Shown: piece after piece, positions 14,335-22,525 of the stretch
Numbering within the stretch: the stretch's first letter is position 1
Layout: each line of letters begins with the position of its first letter
NCBI RefSeq assembly: GCF_003755175.1
Contig: NZ_RKHX01000004.1
Location: 1-64,000 of the forward strand
DNA: 64,000 bases
From: Cellulomonas sp. PhB150
GTDB taxonomy: Bacteria > Actinomycetota > Actinomycetes > Actinomycetales > Cellulomonadaceae
Reading direction: 5' to 3'
The notes under the pieces: generated by a model
Database searches by the model: none
What the model was told of the DNA's origin: nothing
The model's input: the letters and a program-made list of their open reading frames with translations, nothing else
Translations under genes and position numbers: made by a program

Positions 14335-16803
14335 ATGCCGAACCCTGCACGCGCCCGCGGTCGCAAGGTCAACGCCGGGCAGGCGTTGGCCCTGCTGCTC
14401 GCCTTCGTCCTCGTCGCCTCCGTCGGTGGTGTCCTCGCCGCGGGCCTGGTCCTGCCGGGTGCCGCCGTCGCGAACGGCATCACCAACATGACGACCGACG
14501 CGTTCGACGAGCTGCCGACCGAGCTCGACGAGGCTGCGCTCCCGCAGAAGTCGACGATCCTCGCCGCGGACGGCACGGTCATCGCGACGTTCTACGACCA
14601 GGACCGCGTCGTCGTCCCGCTCACGGACATCGCGCAGTCGCTGCAGGACGCGGTCGTCGCGACCGAGGACAAGCGGTTCTTCGAGCACGCGGGCATCGAC
14701 CCGGCGGGCATGCTGCGCGCCGCGGTGCGCAACCAGCTCGGCGACGCCAAGGAGGGCGCCTCCACGCTGACGCAGCAGTACGTGAAGAACGTCCTGATCG
14801 AGGCGGCGCTGAACAAGCCGACCGAGGCCGAGCGTCAGCAGGCCCTGCTCGACGCCCGGGACGACGAGGGCTCCGACGGCTACGCGCGCAAGCTGCGCGA
14901 GGCCAAGCTGGCCATCTCGCTGGAGAAGAAGTACTCCAAGGACGAGATCCTCGAGCGCTACCTCAACATCGCGCAGTTCGGCGTCTCCGTGTACGGCGTC
15001 GAGGCGGCCGCGCAGCGCTACTTCAGCAAGCCCGCCAAGGACCTGACGTACCTCGAGTCCGCGACGATCGCCGGCATCACGCGCTCGCCGTCGGCCTGGG
15101 ACCCCACCCGGAACCCCAAGGAGTCGCAGGACCGCCGGGACACGGTGCTCAAGCTCATGCACCAGCAGGGGTACATCAGCGACGCCGAGTACACGAAGGG
15201 CATCGCGACGCCGCTGGCCGAGACGCTCAAGCCCCAGGAGCCGAACATCGGCTGCATGTCCGCGGCCTCGTCGATCCGCGGCTCGGGCTACTTCTGCGAC
15301 TACGTCACCAAGGTCATCCGCAACAACAAGGCCTTCGGCAAGACGCAGGAGGCACGCCTCGCGCGCCTGTACCGCGGCGGCCTGACGATCAAGACCACGC
15401 TGATCCCCAAGGAGCAGCGTGCCGCGGACAAGCAGGTCAAGGCCGGCATCCCCGTCAAGGACAAGTCCGGGCTCGGCTCCTCGATCGTCGTCGTCGAGCC
15501 CGGCACGGGCAAGATCACCGCGATGGCCCAGAACCGGACCTACAACAACACGAGCGACCACGGCTCGCGCGAGACCGCCGTCAACTGGAACACCGACAAC
15601 GCCTACGGCGGCGGAAACGGCTTCGCACCCGGCTCGACGTTCAAGCCGTTCACCCTGCTCGAGTGGCTCCGCGAGGGTCACAGCCTCAACGAGCAGATCG
15701 ACGCCCGCCCGCTCAGCTACCCGCTGTCCGACTTCAACGCCCCCTGCACCAACCTCGCGGGCGGGGAGTACAAGTTCGGCAACGCGGAGGGTGGCAGCCG
15801 GTCGTTCATGAGCGTGCTGGACGCGACGAAGAACTCGGTCAACTCCGGGTACATCGCCATGGCGACCCAGCTGAACCTGTGCAACATCATCGACGGCGCC
15901 ACGGCGCTCGGCGTGCACCAGAGCGGCGCCGCGGGTGGCCCGTTCAAGGTCCTGCCCGCCAACGTCATCGGCTCCGACTCGGTCGCCCCGCTGACCATGG
16001 CCGCAGCGTTCGCCACGTTCGCCTCGGGCGGCATCTACTGCGAGCCGATCGCCATCTCGAGCGTCACGGACGCCAACGGCAAGAAGCTCGCGGTCCCGGA
16101 CGCCGACTGCCACCGCGCGGTCGAGAAGAAGTACGCGAACGCGCTCAACTTCGCGCTGAGCCACGTCTGGGAGGGCACGGCGAGCTCCGTCCGCCCGGCC
16201 CCCACCTACACGTCCGCCGGCAAGACCGGCACCACCTCGCGCAACGAGAACACCTGGTTCGTCGGCTACACGCCGCTGCGCGCGTCGGCCGTCTGGGTCG
16301 GCTACCCGAACGCGTTCAAGCCCGTCCAGAACGTCACCGTCGCCGGCAAGTACATCCCGTACATGTACGGCGCGTCGATCGCAGCGCCCACGTGGAAGCG
16401 GACGATGGACGCGATCATGAAGGGCAAGGACGACCCCGGCTTCGACAAGGCCGACACCGACGAGGTGTACGGCAAGCCGATCTACGTCCCCAACGTCATC
16501 GGCCGTTCGCAGGGCGACGCCGAGGCGATCCTGCGACAGGCCGGCTTCAAGGTCCGCGTCGACTCCACGCCGGTCGCGTCCGACAAGCCCGCGGGCACGG
16601 TGGCCGAGCAGAACCCGTCGTCGTCGGCGCCGAAGAACTCGTACATCTCCCTGAAGCTGTCGGACGGCTCGAAGGTCAAGCCGCCCGAGGACCCGAACGC
16701 GGACAACGGCGGTCAGGACGACGGCGGCAACGACAACGGCGGGCCGGGCAACGGCGGCCCGGGCAACGGCAACGGCGGCGGGAACGGGCGCGGCAACGGC
16801 TGA
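14335..16803 (+). CDS. ponA2: Bifunctional penicillin-binding protein, PonA2 class
   Basis: 822 residues. One membrane anchor (about 16-42); a GT51 transglycosylase domain with ATEDKRFFEHAG (catalytic Glu about 110) and GASTLTQQYVKN; a transpeptidase domain with SxxK GSTFKPF (about 433), SVN in NSVNSGYIA, and KTGTT (about 629); one PASTA domain (YVPNVIGRS, about 717-780); and a Gly/Asn-rich tail. It polymerises and cross-links peptidoglycan outside the membrane. ATG 14335 begins before the anchor. The stop overlaps the next gene by one base. Confidence 0.95.
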   Translation: MPNPARARGRKVNAGQALALLLAFVLVASVGGVLAAGLVLPGAAVANGITNMTTDAFDELPTELDEAALPQKSTILAADGTVIATFYDQDRVVVPLTDIAQSLQDAVVATEDKRFFEHAGIDPAGMLRAAVRNQLGDAKEGASTLTQQYVKNVLIEAALNKPTEAERQQALLDARDDEGSDGYARKLREAKLAISLEKKYSKDEILERYLNIAQFGVSVYGVEAAAQRYFSKPAKDLTYLESATIAGITRSPSAWDPTRNPKESQDRRDTVLKLMHQQGYISDAEYTKGIATPLAETLKPQEPNIGCMSAASSIRGSGYFCDYVTKVIRNNKAFGKTQEARLARLYRGGLTIKTTLIPKEQRAADKQVKAGIPVKDKSGLGSSIVVVEPGTGKITAMAQNRTYNNTSDHGSRETAVNWNTDNAYGGGNGFAPGSTFKPFTLLEWLREGHSLNEQIDARPLSYPLSDFNAPCTNLAGGEYKFGNAEGGSRSFMSVLDATKNSVNSGYIAMATQLNLCNIIDGATALGVHQSGAAGGPFKVLPANVIGSDSVAPLTMAAAFATFASGGIYCEPIAISSVTDANGKKLAVPDADCHRAVEKKYANALNFALSHVWEGTASSVRPAPTYTSAGKTGTTSRNENTWFVGYTPLRASAVWVGYPNAFKPVQNVTVAGKYIPYMYGASIAAPTWKRTMDAIMKGKDDPGFDKADTDEVYGKPIYVPNVIGRSQGDAEAILRQAGFKVRVDSTPVASDKPAGTVAEQNPSSSAPKNSYISLKLSDGSKVKPPEDPNADNGGQDDGGNDNGGPGNGGPGNGNGGGNGRGNG

Positions 16804-17768
16804 TGCCCGACGCATCGCGCGCGAGCGCACCCCGGACGATCGCGCGCGCCGTCGGCGGCCTGGCCCTGGCCGGAGCCGGCGCGCTCGCGTGGGCGAGCCT
16901 GGTCGAGGTCCGCTGGTACACGCTGCGTGAGGTGAGCGTGCCGGTGCTGCCTGCCGGGCAGGCACCACTGCGCATCCTGCACCTGTCCGACCTGCACCTG
17001 CTGCCGAACCAGCAGTGCAAGGTCGACTGGGTCCGCGACCTCGCCTCGCTCGACCCGCACCTGGTCATCGACACGGGCGACAACTGGGCGCACCTGGACG
17101 CGATGCCCGCGCTCCTGCGCGCGCTCGAGCCGCACCTGGCCCGCCCCGGTGCCTTCGTCCTCGGCTCGAACGACTACATCGCGCCCGTGCCGAAGAACCC
17201 TGCCCGCTACCTGCTGCCCGACGCCCGTCGGGGCAGCGGCTCGCTGCACCGCGAGCTGCCGTGGCGCGAGCTCGTCACGCGGATGACCTCGGCCGGGTGG
17301 ATCGACCTCACCAACCGCCGCGACGTGGTGTCCGTGGACGGCCGCCGCATCTCGCTCGCCGGCACGGACGACGCGCACCTCGACCGCGACGCCTACCCGC
17401 CCGCCGGTGGCGCCGACGACGCCCGCACCGGATCGGAGCCTGTCGACCTGCACCTCGGGGTCACGCACGCCCCCTACCGGCGCGTGCTCGACGCCATGCA
17501 CGCCGACGACGTGGACCTCGCGATCGCCGGGCACACGCACGGCGGCCAGCTCGCGGTTCCGTTCTACGGCGCCCTGGTGACCAACTGCGACCTCGACACG
17601 AGCCGCGCCAAGGGCCTGTCCGGCTGGCCCGGGCCGCGCCCCGACCGCCCGGGCGGCGCCGACTCCACGTGGCTGCACGTGTCCGCCGGACTGGGCACGT
17701 CCCCCTACGCGCCGGTGCGCTTCGCGTGCCGCCCGGAAGCGACGCTGCTCACACTGACGGCCCCCTGA
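16803..17768 (+). CDS. Membrane-anchored metallophosphoesterase
   Basis: 321 residues. An N-terminal hydrophobic helix (about 13-34) is followed by calcineurin-like motifs: HLSDLHL, DTGDNW, GSNDY (Ser replaces the usual Asn/His-side Gly-Asn), VTHAPY and GHTHGGQ. It probably binds two metal ions and hydrolyses a phosphoester; the substrate is unknown, with lipid or wall precursors possible given ponA2 coupling (TGATG overlap). It corresponds to Rv3683 next to ponA2 in M. tuberculosis. Confidence 0.88.
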   Translation: MPDASRASAPRTIARAVGGLALAGAGALAWASLVEVRWYTLREVSVPVLPAGQAPLRILHLSDLHLLPNQQCKVDWVRDLASLDPHLVIDTGDNWAHLDAMPALLRALEPHLARPGAFVLGSNDYIAPVPKNPARYLLPDARRGSGSLHRELPWRELVTRMTSAGWIDLTNRRDVVSVDGRRISLAGTDDAHLDRDAYPPAGGADDARTGSEPVDLHLGVTHAPYRRVLDAMHADDVDLAIAGHTHGGQLAVPFYGALVTNCDLDTSRAKGLSGWPGPRPDRPGGADSTWLHVSAGLGTSPYAPVRFACRPEATLLTLTAP

Positions 17769-17813
17769 CGCTCTCGGCGGGCACTCGGTTTCGTGACCGG
17801 GCATCTGGTCGGC

Positions 17814-17819
17814 TATCCT
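17814..17819 (+). promoter_or_regulatory. Likely -10 box of the tRNA-Pro gene
   Basis: TATCCT lies 12 bases before the tRNA 5' end. The same hexamer precedes tRNA-Ser at 46733 at a similar distance, which supports the call. No clear -35 was recognised. Confidence 0.5.
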
Positions 17820-17831
17820 TGCCAGGCTCCA

Positions 17832-17905
<74 letters not shown>

Positions 17906-17910
17906 CACCA

Positions 17911-17946
17911 GAAAGCCCTGGTCAGCTCTCGCTGACCAGGGCTTTC
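17911..17946 (+). terminator. Terminator after tRNA-Pro
   Basis: A perfect 16-bp stem, GAAAGCCCTGGTCAGC with GCTGACCAGGGCTTTC, and a TCTC loop, beginning 5 bases after the tRNA. The mirror arrangement also ends transcription coming from the DUF4097 operon on the other strand, whose stop is at 17975. Confidence 0.85.
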
Positions 17947-17974
17947 GTCGTCGGTGCCGGCGCGGGCGGTGGCG

Positions 17975-18814
17975 TCAGCGCGGACCGAGGTAGGCCGCGT
18001 CGCCGTCGTTCACGTGGATGCGCACGGTCCGGCTCGCACCTGGGTCGGTGGGGGCGTCGACCGTCTGGCGGCCGTCGTTCGTCTGGAGGTCGAGCGCGAC
18101 GGGGTCGCCCGTCCCGTACACCGTGACGTCGCCGTCGTTCGAGCTCACGTCCACGTCGCCGGCCACGCCGGACACGGTCACGCGGCCGTCGCCCGACGTG
18201 GCGGTCAGCGAGCCCGAGACGCCGTCGACGCTCGTCGACCCGTCGCTCGAGCGGACGTCCACGTCCCCCTGCACGGAGCGCACGTCCACGGCCCCGTTCG
18301 ACGCCGCGAGCGTGAGGTCGCCGACGAGGTCGCTGACCTCGGTCCGGCCGTCCCCGCTGCGGATGTCCAGCGCCCCGCTCAGGCCCTGCGCCGTGACGTC
18401 GCCATCGCTGGCGTGCACGACGACCTCGGTGCCCGCGGGGACCGTCACGGCGAGCGACGCCCGGCACGAGCCGAACCACGCGCACTCGTGCGTGACCGTC
18501 AGCCGGTCGGCGGACTCGTCGACCGCGTAGTGCACCGAGGTGAGCGCGGCCCGAGCGATCCGCTCGACGACCACCTCGTCACCGCCCGTGCGGACGTCGA
18601 CCTCGCCGTCGGCGACCAGCTCGACGACCGGTCGGGCCGCGTAGGTCGCGGTCGCGGACGTCGTGGCGTGGTCCTCGTCGGACCACAGGGCCAGCCCGAC
18701 GAGGCTCCACGCGGTGCCCAGCAGGATGACGGCGCCGATCACGCCGCCGGTCCACACGAGCCCCCGGCTGCGTCGGGGAGGCGTGGTCGTCGGCCGTTCG
18801 AGGGTGGTGGTCAT
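17975..18814 (-). CDS. DUF4097-type beta-helical adhesin-like membrane protein
   Basis: 279 residues. One membrane helix (about 24-48, LVWTGGVIGAVILLGTAW), then a long series of about 20-residue beta repeats of the pattern SxDGxVxVxxVxGDVxVxS. This fits the DUF4097 family of stacked beta strands outside the membrane; function unknown. The start ATG 18814 overlaps the response regulator stop by 4 bases, so it is the last gene of a regulator/kinase/target operon. Confidence 0.8.
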   Translation of the reverse strand: MTTTLERPTTTPPRRSRGLVWTGGVIGAVILLGTAWSLVGLALWSDEDHATTSATATYAARPVVELVADGEVDVRTGGDEVVVERIARAALTSVHYAVDESADRLTVTHECAWFGSCRASLAVTVPAGTEVVVHASDGDVTAQGLSGALDIRSGDGRTEVSDLVGDLTLAASNGAVDVRSVQGDVDVRSSDGSTSVDGVSGSLTATSGDGRVTVSGVAGDVDVSSNDGDVTVYGTGDPVALDLQTNDGRQTVDAPTDPGASRTVRIHVNDGDAAYLGPR

Positions 18815-19473
18815 GGTCGCTCTCCGGTCGTCGGCGCCTGCTCGAGCCACCTCAGCACCGCGAGGACGCGGCGGTGGTCGTCACCGTCGGGCGGCAGGTC
18901 GAGCTTGGCGAGGATGGAGGTCACGTGCTTCTCGACCGCCGGGAGGCCGACGACGAGGCGCTCCGCGATGGCCGCGTTGGACCGGCCCTCGGCCATGAGG
19001 CCGAGCACCTCCCGCTCCCGTGGCGTCAGGGTGTCGAGCGTGTCCCGGCGCGAGCGCGCCAGGATCTGCGCGACGACCTCGGGGTCGATCACCGTGCCGC
19101 GCGAGGCGACCCGGTGCAGGGCGTCGAGGAAGTCGTCCACGTCCGCGACGCGGTCCTTGAGCACGTAGCCCAGGCCGCGCACGTCGCCTGCGAACAGCTC
19201 GCGGGCGTAGCGCTGCTCCACGTACTGGGAGAGCACCAGCACGGGCAGCCGGGGGTGCAGGCTGCGCAGGTGCACCGCGGCACGCAGGCCCTCGTCGGTG
19301 TGCGTCGGGGGCATCCGGACATCCGTGACGACCACGTCCGGCAGCGGCTCGACGATGCCGGCGACGAGCTCGTCGGCGGTCTTGTAGCCGGTCACCTCGT
19401 GCCCCTCGGCCTCGAGCAGCCGGGTCAGCCCGGCGAGCAGGAGGACGGAGTCCTCGGCGATCACGATGCGCAC
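18811..19473 (-). CDS. NarL/LuxR-family response regulator
   Basis: 220 residues. The receiver domain has the acidic pair AEDS and the phospho-acceptor Asp in VVVTDVRMPP (about residue 55). The C-terminal helix-turn-helix is LTPREREVLGLMAEG with NAAIAERL. It is expected to be phosphorylated by the kinase encoded immediately upstream; the genes overlap by 13 bases. GTG start at 19473. Target genes are unknown, but the downstream DUF4097 gene and the divergent peroxidase are candidates. Confidence 0.92.
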   Translation of the reverse strand: MRIVIAEDSVLLLAGLTRLLEAEGHEVTGYKTADELVAGIVEPLPDVVVTDVRMPPTHTDEGLRAAVHLRSLHPRLPVLVLSQYVEQRYARELFAGDVRGLGYVLKDRVADVDDFLDALHRVASRGTVIDPEVVAQILARSRRDTLDTLTPREREVLGLMAEGRSNAAIAERLVVGLPAVEKHVTSILAKLDLPPDGDDHRRVLAVLRWLEQAPTTGERP

Positions 19474-20780
19474 GGCACCTCCACGGTCACTCGGGTGCCG
19501 GCTCCGGCCGGGCTGTCCAGGTCGAACGTTCCGTCGAGCGCGGCGACGCGGCTGGCCAGGCCCTCGAGCCCGCTGCCCGGGCCTGCGGCCGCCCCGCCCA
19601 CGCCGTCGTCGGCGATCACGACCCGCAGCCGGTCGCCCACCACGTCCGCGCGGACCACGACCTGCTGCGCGGACGCGTGCTTGGCGGCGTTCGTCAGGGC
19701 CTCGGCGACGACGAAGTACGCGGCGGCCTGCGCGGACCCGCTGGTCGCATCGACGGCCGGCGGGTCGTCGACGACCACCTCGACCGGGACGGGGCTGCGT
19801 GCCGCGAGCGCGGACAGGGCCGCGTCCAGGCCCCGGTCGGTGAGCACCGCGGGATGGATGCCGCGCACCAGGTCGCGCAGCTCGGCGAGCGTCTCCTTGA
19901 CCTCGCGGTGCGCGTGCTCGAGCGCGGCCGCCGCGGCCTGCGGGTCGCTAGCGGCGTTGCGCCGGGCCGCGCCCAGCTCGACGCCGAGCGCGACGAGGCG
20001 CTGCTGCGCGCCGTCGTGCAGGTCGCGCTCGATCCGCCGCCGCTCCTCGTCGGCCGCTCCGACCGCAGCCGTCCGGGTGGTCGCCAGGTGCTCCGCGCGC
20101 TGCTCCGCCACCGCTGCGCGCAGCGTCGCGTCGGCGGTCGCCTGCCGGGCCGACGGGCCGAGCAGCGCGCGCCCGACGCGCACCTGGGCGGCGGCGAGGA
20201 GCTGCAGCAGCACGGCGCCCGCCCACAGCAGCACGAGCCCGCCGCCGACCGCGAGCGCGAGGCGCGCGCTGGTCAGGTCGACGCCCTGCCAGGACGCCAC
20301 CGCCGGGTACGCGAGCGCGGCGAGCCCGACGCTGCCGAGCGCACCGGCGACGACCGAGCCGCACAGCACGAGTCCGGCGACCAACGGGTAGGCGAGGTGA
20401 GCCCAGGAGCGCCCGTCACCGAGCACCGCCACCCAGGAGGCCCACCACCCCGGCCGCTCGGCCACCCGGTACGCCGGGGCGTCGATCTGCGCGCCGAGCT
20501 GGAGCTCGAGACGCGCGCGCTCCCACCGGGCGAACGGCCGCGCCGCGAGCAGCGTCGCGACCGTCGTCGGGATGCCCAGGCCGAACACCAGCAGGATCGA
20601 CAGGTCGACGGACACCAGGGCGACGACGAGGGTCGCGGCGACGATCATCACCACGCCACCGATCACCAGCTGCGACACGGCCCGCCACGTCGCGCCCGAC
20701 CACGGCGCCGCGAGGAACGCGCGCACGTCGTGGACGGCAGGGGCGACCCGGCGGAGCTCGGGCGTCGGTGCGGTGGTCAT
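19461..20780 (-). CDS. Two-component sensor histidine kinase (NarX-like, HisKA_3)
   Basis: 439 residues. The N-terminal half has pairs of hydrophobic helices (about 35-75 and 110-190) and a conserved sensor layout of actinobacterial kinases. The dimerisation helix ERRRIERDLHDGAQQRLVAL carries the phospho-His; the ATPase part has VIADDGVGG and GSGLEGLASR. ATG at 20780. It works with the overlapping response regulator. The signal sensed is unknown. Confidence 0.92.
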   Translation of the reverse strand: MTTAPTPELRRVAPAVHDVRAFLAAPWSGATWRAVSQLVIGGVVMIVAATLVVALVSVDLSILLVFGLGIPTTVATLLAARPFARWERARLELQLGAQIDAPAYRVAERPGWWASWVAVLGDGRSWAHLAYPLVAGLVLCGSVVAGALGSVGLAALAYPAVASWQGVDLTSARLALAVGGGLVLLWAGAVLLQLLAAAQVRVGRALLGPSARQATADATLRAAVAEQRAEHLATTRTAAVGAADEERRRIERDLHDGAQQRLVALGVELGAARRNAASDPQAAAAALEHAHREVKETLAELRDLVRGIHPAVLTDRGLDAALSALAARSPVPVEVVVDDPPAVDATSGSAQAAAYFVVAEALTNAAKHASAQQVVVRADVVGDRLRVVIADDGVGGAAAGPGSGLEGLASRVAALDGTFDLDSPAGAGTRVTVEVPCAS

Positions 20781-20860
20781 GGGGACGACGCTAGAGGTCC
20801 GCCGCCCCCACGGTCAGCCTGCCCACCCCCGGGTCCGGGGTAGGGAGAACCCACCACCGG

Positions 20861-20882
20861 TCGTATCTGGCTCGTATCTGGC
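20861..20882. promoter_or_regulatory. Tandem 11-bp direct repeats in the kinase/peroxidase gap
   Basis: TCGTATCTGGC occurs twice back to back (20861-20871 and 20872-20882), one helical turn apart, between the divergent histidine kinase and peroxidase genes. Phased direct repeats are typical of response-regulator sites; the neighbouring NarL-type regulator is a possible binder. The TATCTG inside the repeat might also act as a -10 element. Confidence 0.45.
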
Positions 20883-20937
20883 AGGGGGCCGCTCACTCCT
20901 CGCAGGTGTCCACACCCAACGACGGGGAGGTCTTGTC

Positions 20938-22428
20938 ATGCCGCACGGAGATGCCGACCAGGGGATCCGGACACCGAGATCCACGTTCTACGACCAGGGC
21001 CGCTTCGGGCGGCTCTTCCCGGCGCTGCCCGCCTTCGCGGCGGACACGCCCACCGTCCGCGCGCAGCTCGTCGAGCTCGGCAGGCCCGGCGGGATCATGG
21101 ACGCCGGGGAGACGTCGACCGACCCGATCGCGCTCATCGTCGACGCGACGCTCTCGGCCGAGAACCCCGACAACCCACGCCTGACGGCGGGCATGACGTT
21201 CCTCGGCCAGTTCCTCGACCACGACATGACGTTCGACCCCACGTCGAGCCTGGCGCGCGCGCAGGACCCGGAGTCGATCCGGAACTTCCGCATCCCCGCG
21301 CTCGACCTGGACAGCGTCTACGGCGGAGGCCCGGGGGTATCGCCGCACCTGTACGACCAGAGCGTCGACCACGGCCGCACGACGATGCTCGTCGAGCCCA
21401 TCCCCAAGTCCGACAAGCACTGCGTGGACAAGAAGGTTCGCTTCGACGTGCCCCGCAACGCGCAGGGCACGGCGCTGATCGGCGACCCGCGCAACGACGA
21501 GAACCTCATCGTCGACCAGCTGCACCTGGCCTTCCTGAAGTTCCACAACCGCGTGGTGGCCGACGTGCGCGGCGACCTGGGCGTGCTCGCCACACCGCAG
21601 GAGCTGTTCACCGAGGCGCAGCGCATCGTCCGCTGGCACTACCAGTGGCTGATCCTGCACCAGTTCCTGCCGCTGACCTGCGGCGACGCTCTCGTCGCGG
21701 ACATCCTCGCGAACGGGCGGAAGCTCTACGACTGGCACAACTCCCCCTACATCCCGGTCGAGTTCTCCGTGGCCGCCTACCGGTTCGGCCACTCGCAGGT
21801 GCGGCCGTCGTACCGCGCCAACTTCGGCACGTCCGCCACCGACCCGAGCAAGCAGTTCTTCGCGCGGATCTTCGTGCACACCGCCTCGGGGACCGATCCC
21901 GACGACCTGCGCGGCGGCTGCCGGGCACCACGCCGGTTCATCGACTGGCAGACCTTCTTCGACTTCGGCGACGGCCGGGTGCGGCGCAACAAGCTCATCG
22001 ACACGAAGCTGTCCACGGCGATGTTCCACCTGCTGGGCCAGCCGACCGACGAGCCCGACTCGCTCGCCATCCGCAACCTGGTCCGGGCGCTGACCATGGA
22101 GGTCCCGTCCGGGCAGCGGGTCGCCGCGGCGATGCAGGAGACGCCCCTGTCGGCGACCGACCTGGCCGACCTCGAGCCGCTGGGCCTGCACAAGCGCACG
22201 CCGCTGTGGTTCTACGTGCTGCGCGAAGCCGCGGTCCAGGCCGGAGGTCAGCACCTCGGGGCCGTCGGCGGGCGCATCGTGGCGGAGGTCTTCCACGGCC
22301 TCATCGACGGCGACCCCTCGTCGTACCTGTCGCAGGACCCGGACTGGACCCCGACCTACGGCACGGCAGACACGTTCGCCATCACCGACCTCCTCAAGGC
22401 CGCCGGCGTCGTCGGCACCCTCACCTGA
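20938..22428 (+). CDS. Heme peroxidase of the animal-peroxidase superfamily
   Basis: 496 residues. The distal His lies in TFLGQFLDHDMTFDP (about residues 89-103), matching the QFxDHD signature, and the proximal His in YRFGHSQVRPSY (about residue 284). GGGGAGG 7 bases before ATG 20938 fixes the start. No signal peptide is evident, so it is probably cytosolic. Such bacterial members of PF03098 oxidise halides or organic substrates with H2O2; the substrate is unknown here. It converges on the cellulase gene. Confidence 0.88.
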   Translation: MPHGDADQGIRTPRSTFYDQGRFGRLFPALPAFAADTPTVRAQLVELGRPGGIMDAGETSTDPIALIVDATLSAENPDNPRLTAGMTFLGQFLDHDMTFDPTSSLARAQDPESIRNFRIPALDLDSVYGGGPGVSPHLYDQSVDHGRTTMLVEPIPKSDKHCVDKKVRFDVPRNAQGTALIGDPRNDENLIVDQLHLAFLKFHNRVVADVRGDLGVLATPQELFTEAQRIVRWHYQWLILHQFLPLTCGDALVADILANGRKLYDWHNSPYIPVEFSVAAYRFGHSQVRPSYRANFGTSATDPSKQFFARIFVHTASGTDPDDLRGGCRAPRRFIDWQTFFDFGDGRVRRNKLIDTKLSTAMFHLLGQPTDEPDSLAIRNLVRALTMEVPSGQRVAAAMQETPLSATDLADLEPLGLHKRTPLWFYVLREAAVQAGGQHLGAVGGRIVAEVFHGLIDGDPSSYLSQDPDWTPTYGTADTFAITDLLKAAGVVGTLT

Positions 22429-22460
22429 CCCCGTCCCCCACCCGCGAGTGCGGGGGATGG

Positions 22461-22496
22461 CCGGAGGCCGGGCCCGCGTGCGGGTCCGGCCTCCGG
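22461..22496. terminator. Bidirectional terminator between peroxidase and cellulase
   Basis: CCGGAGGCCGGGCCCGC (22461-22477) pairs with GCGGGTCCGGCCTCCGG (22480-22496), a stem of up to 17 bp with one G-U pair, between two convergent genes. It lies 33 bases past the peroxidase stop and 30 bases past the cellulase stop. Confidence 0.8.
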
Positions 22497-22525
22497 GTGG
22501 TGCGGGTGGTGCTTGTGGTGCGGCG

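Noticed and set aside
16690..16800. GGCAACGGC-rich tandem DNA at the end of ponA2
   Set aside because: It encodes the Gly/Asn-rich tail of the protein, a low-complexity end common in these PBPs, so no separate element is needed.
14221..16968. 915-codon open frame on the minus strand over ponA2
   Set aside because: It is antisense to a protein with clear GT51, transpeptidase and PASTA motifs. Its translation is Arg/Val/Asp-rich without domains, as expected from GC-rich shadow frames.
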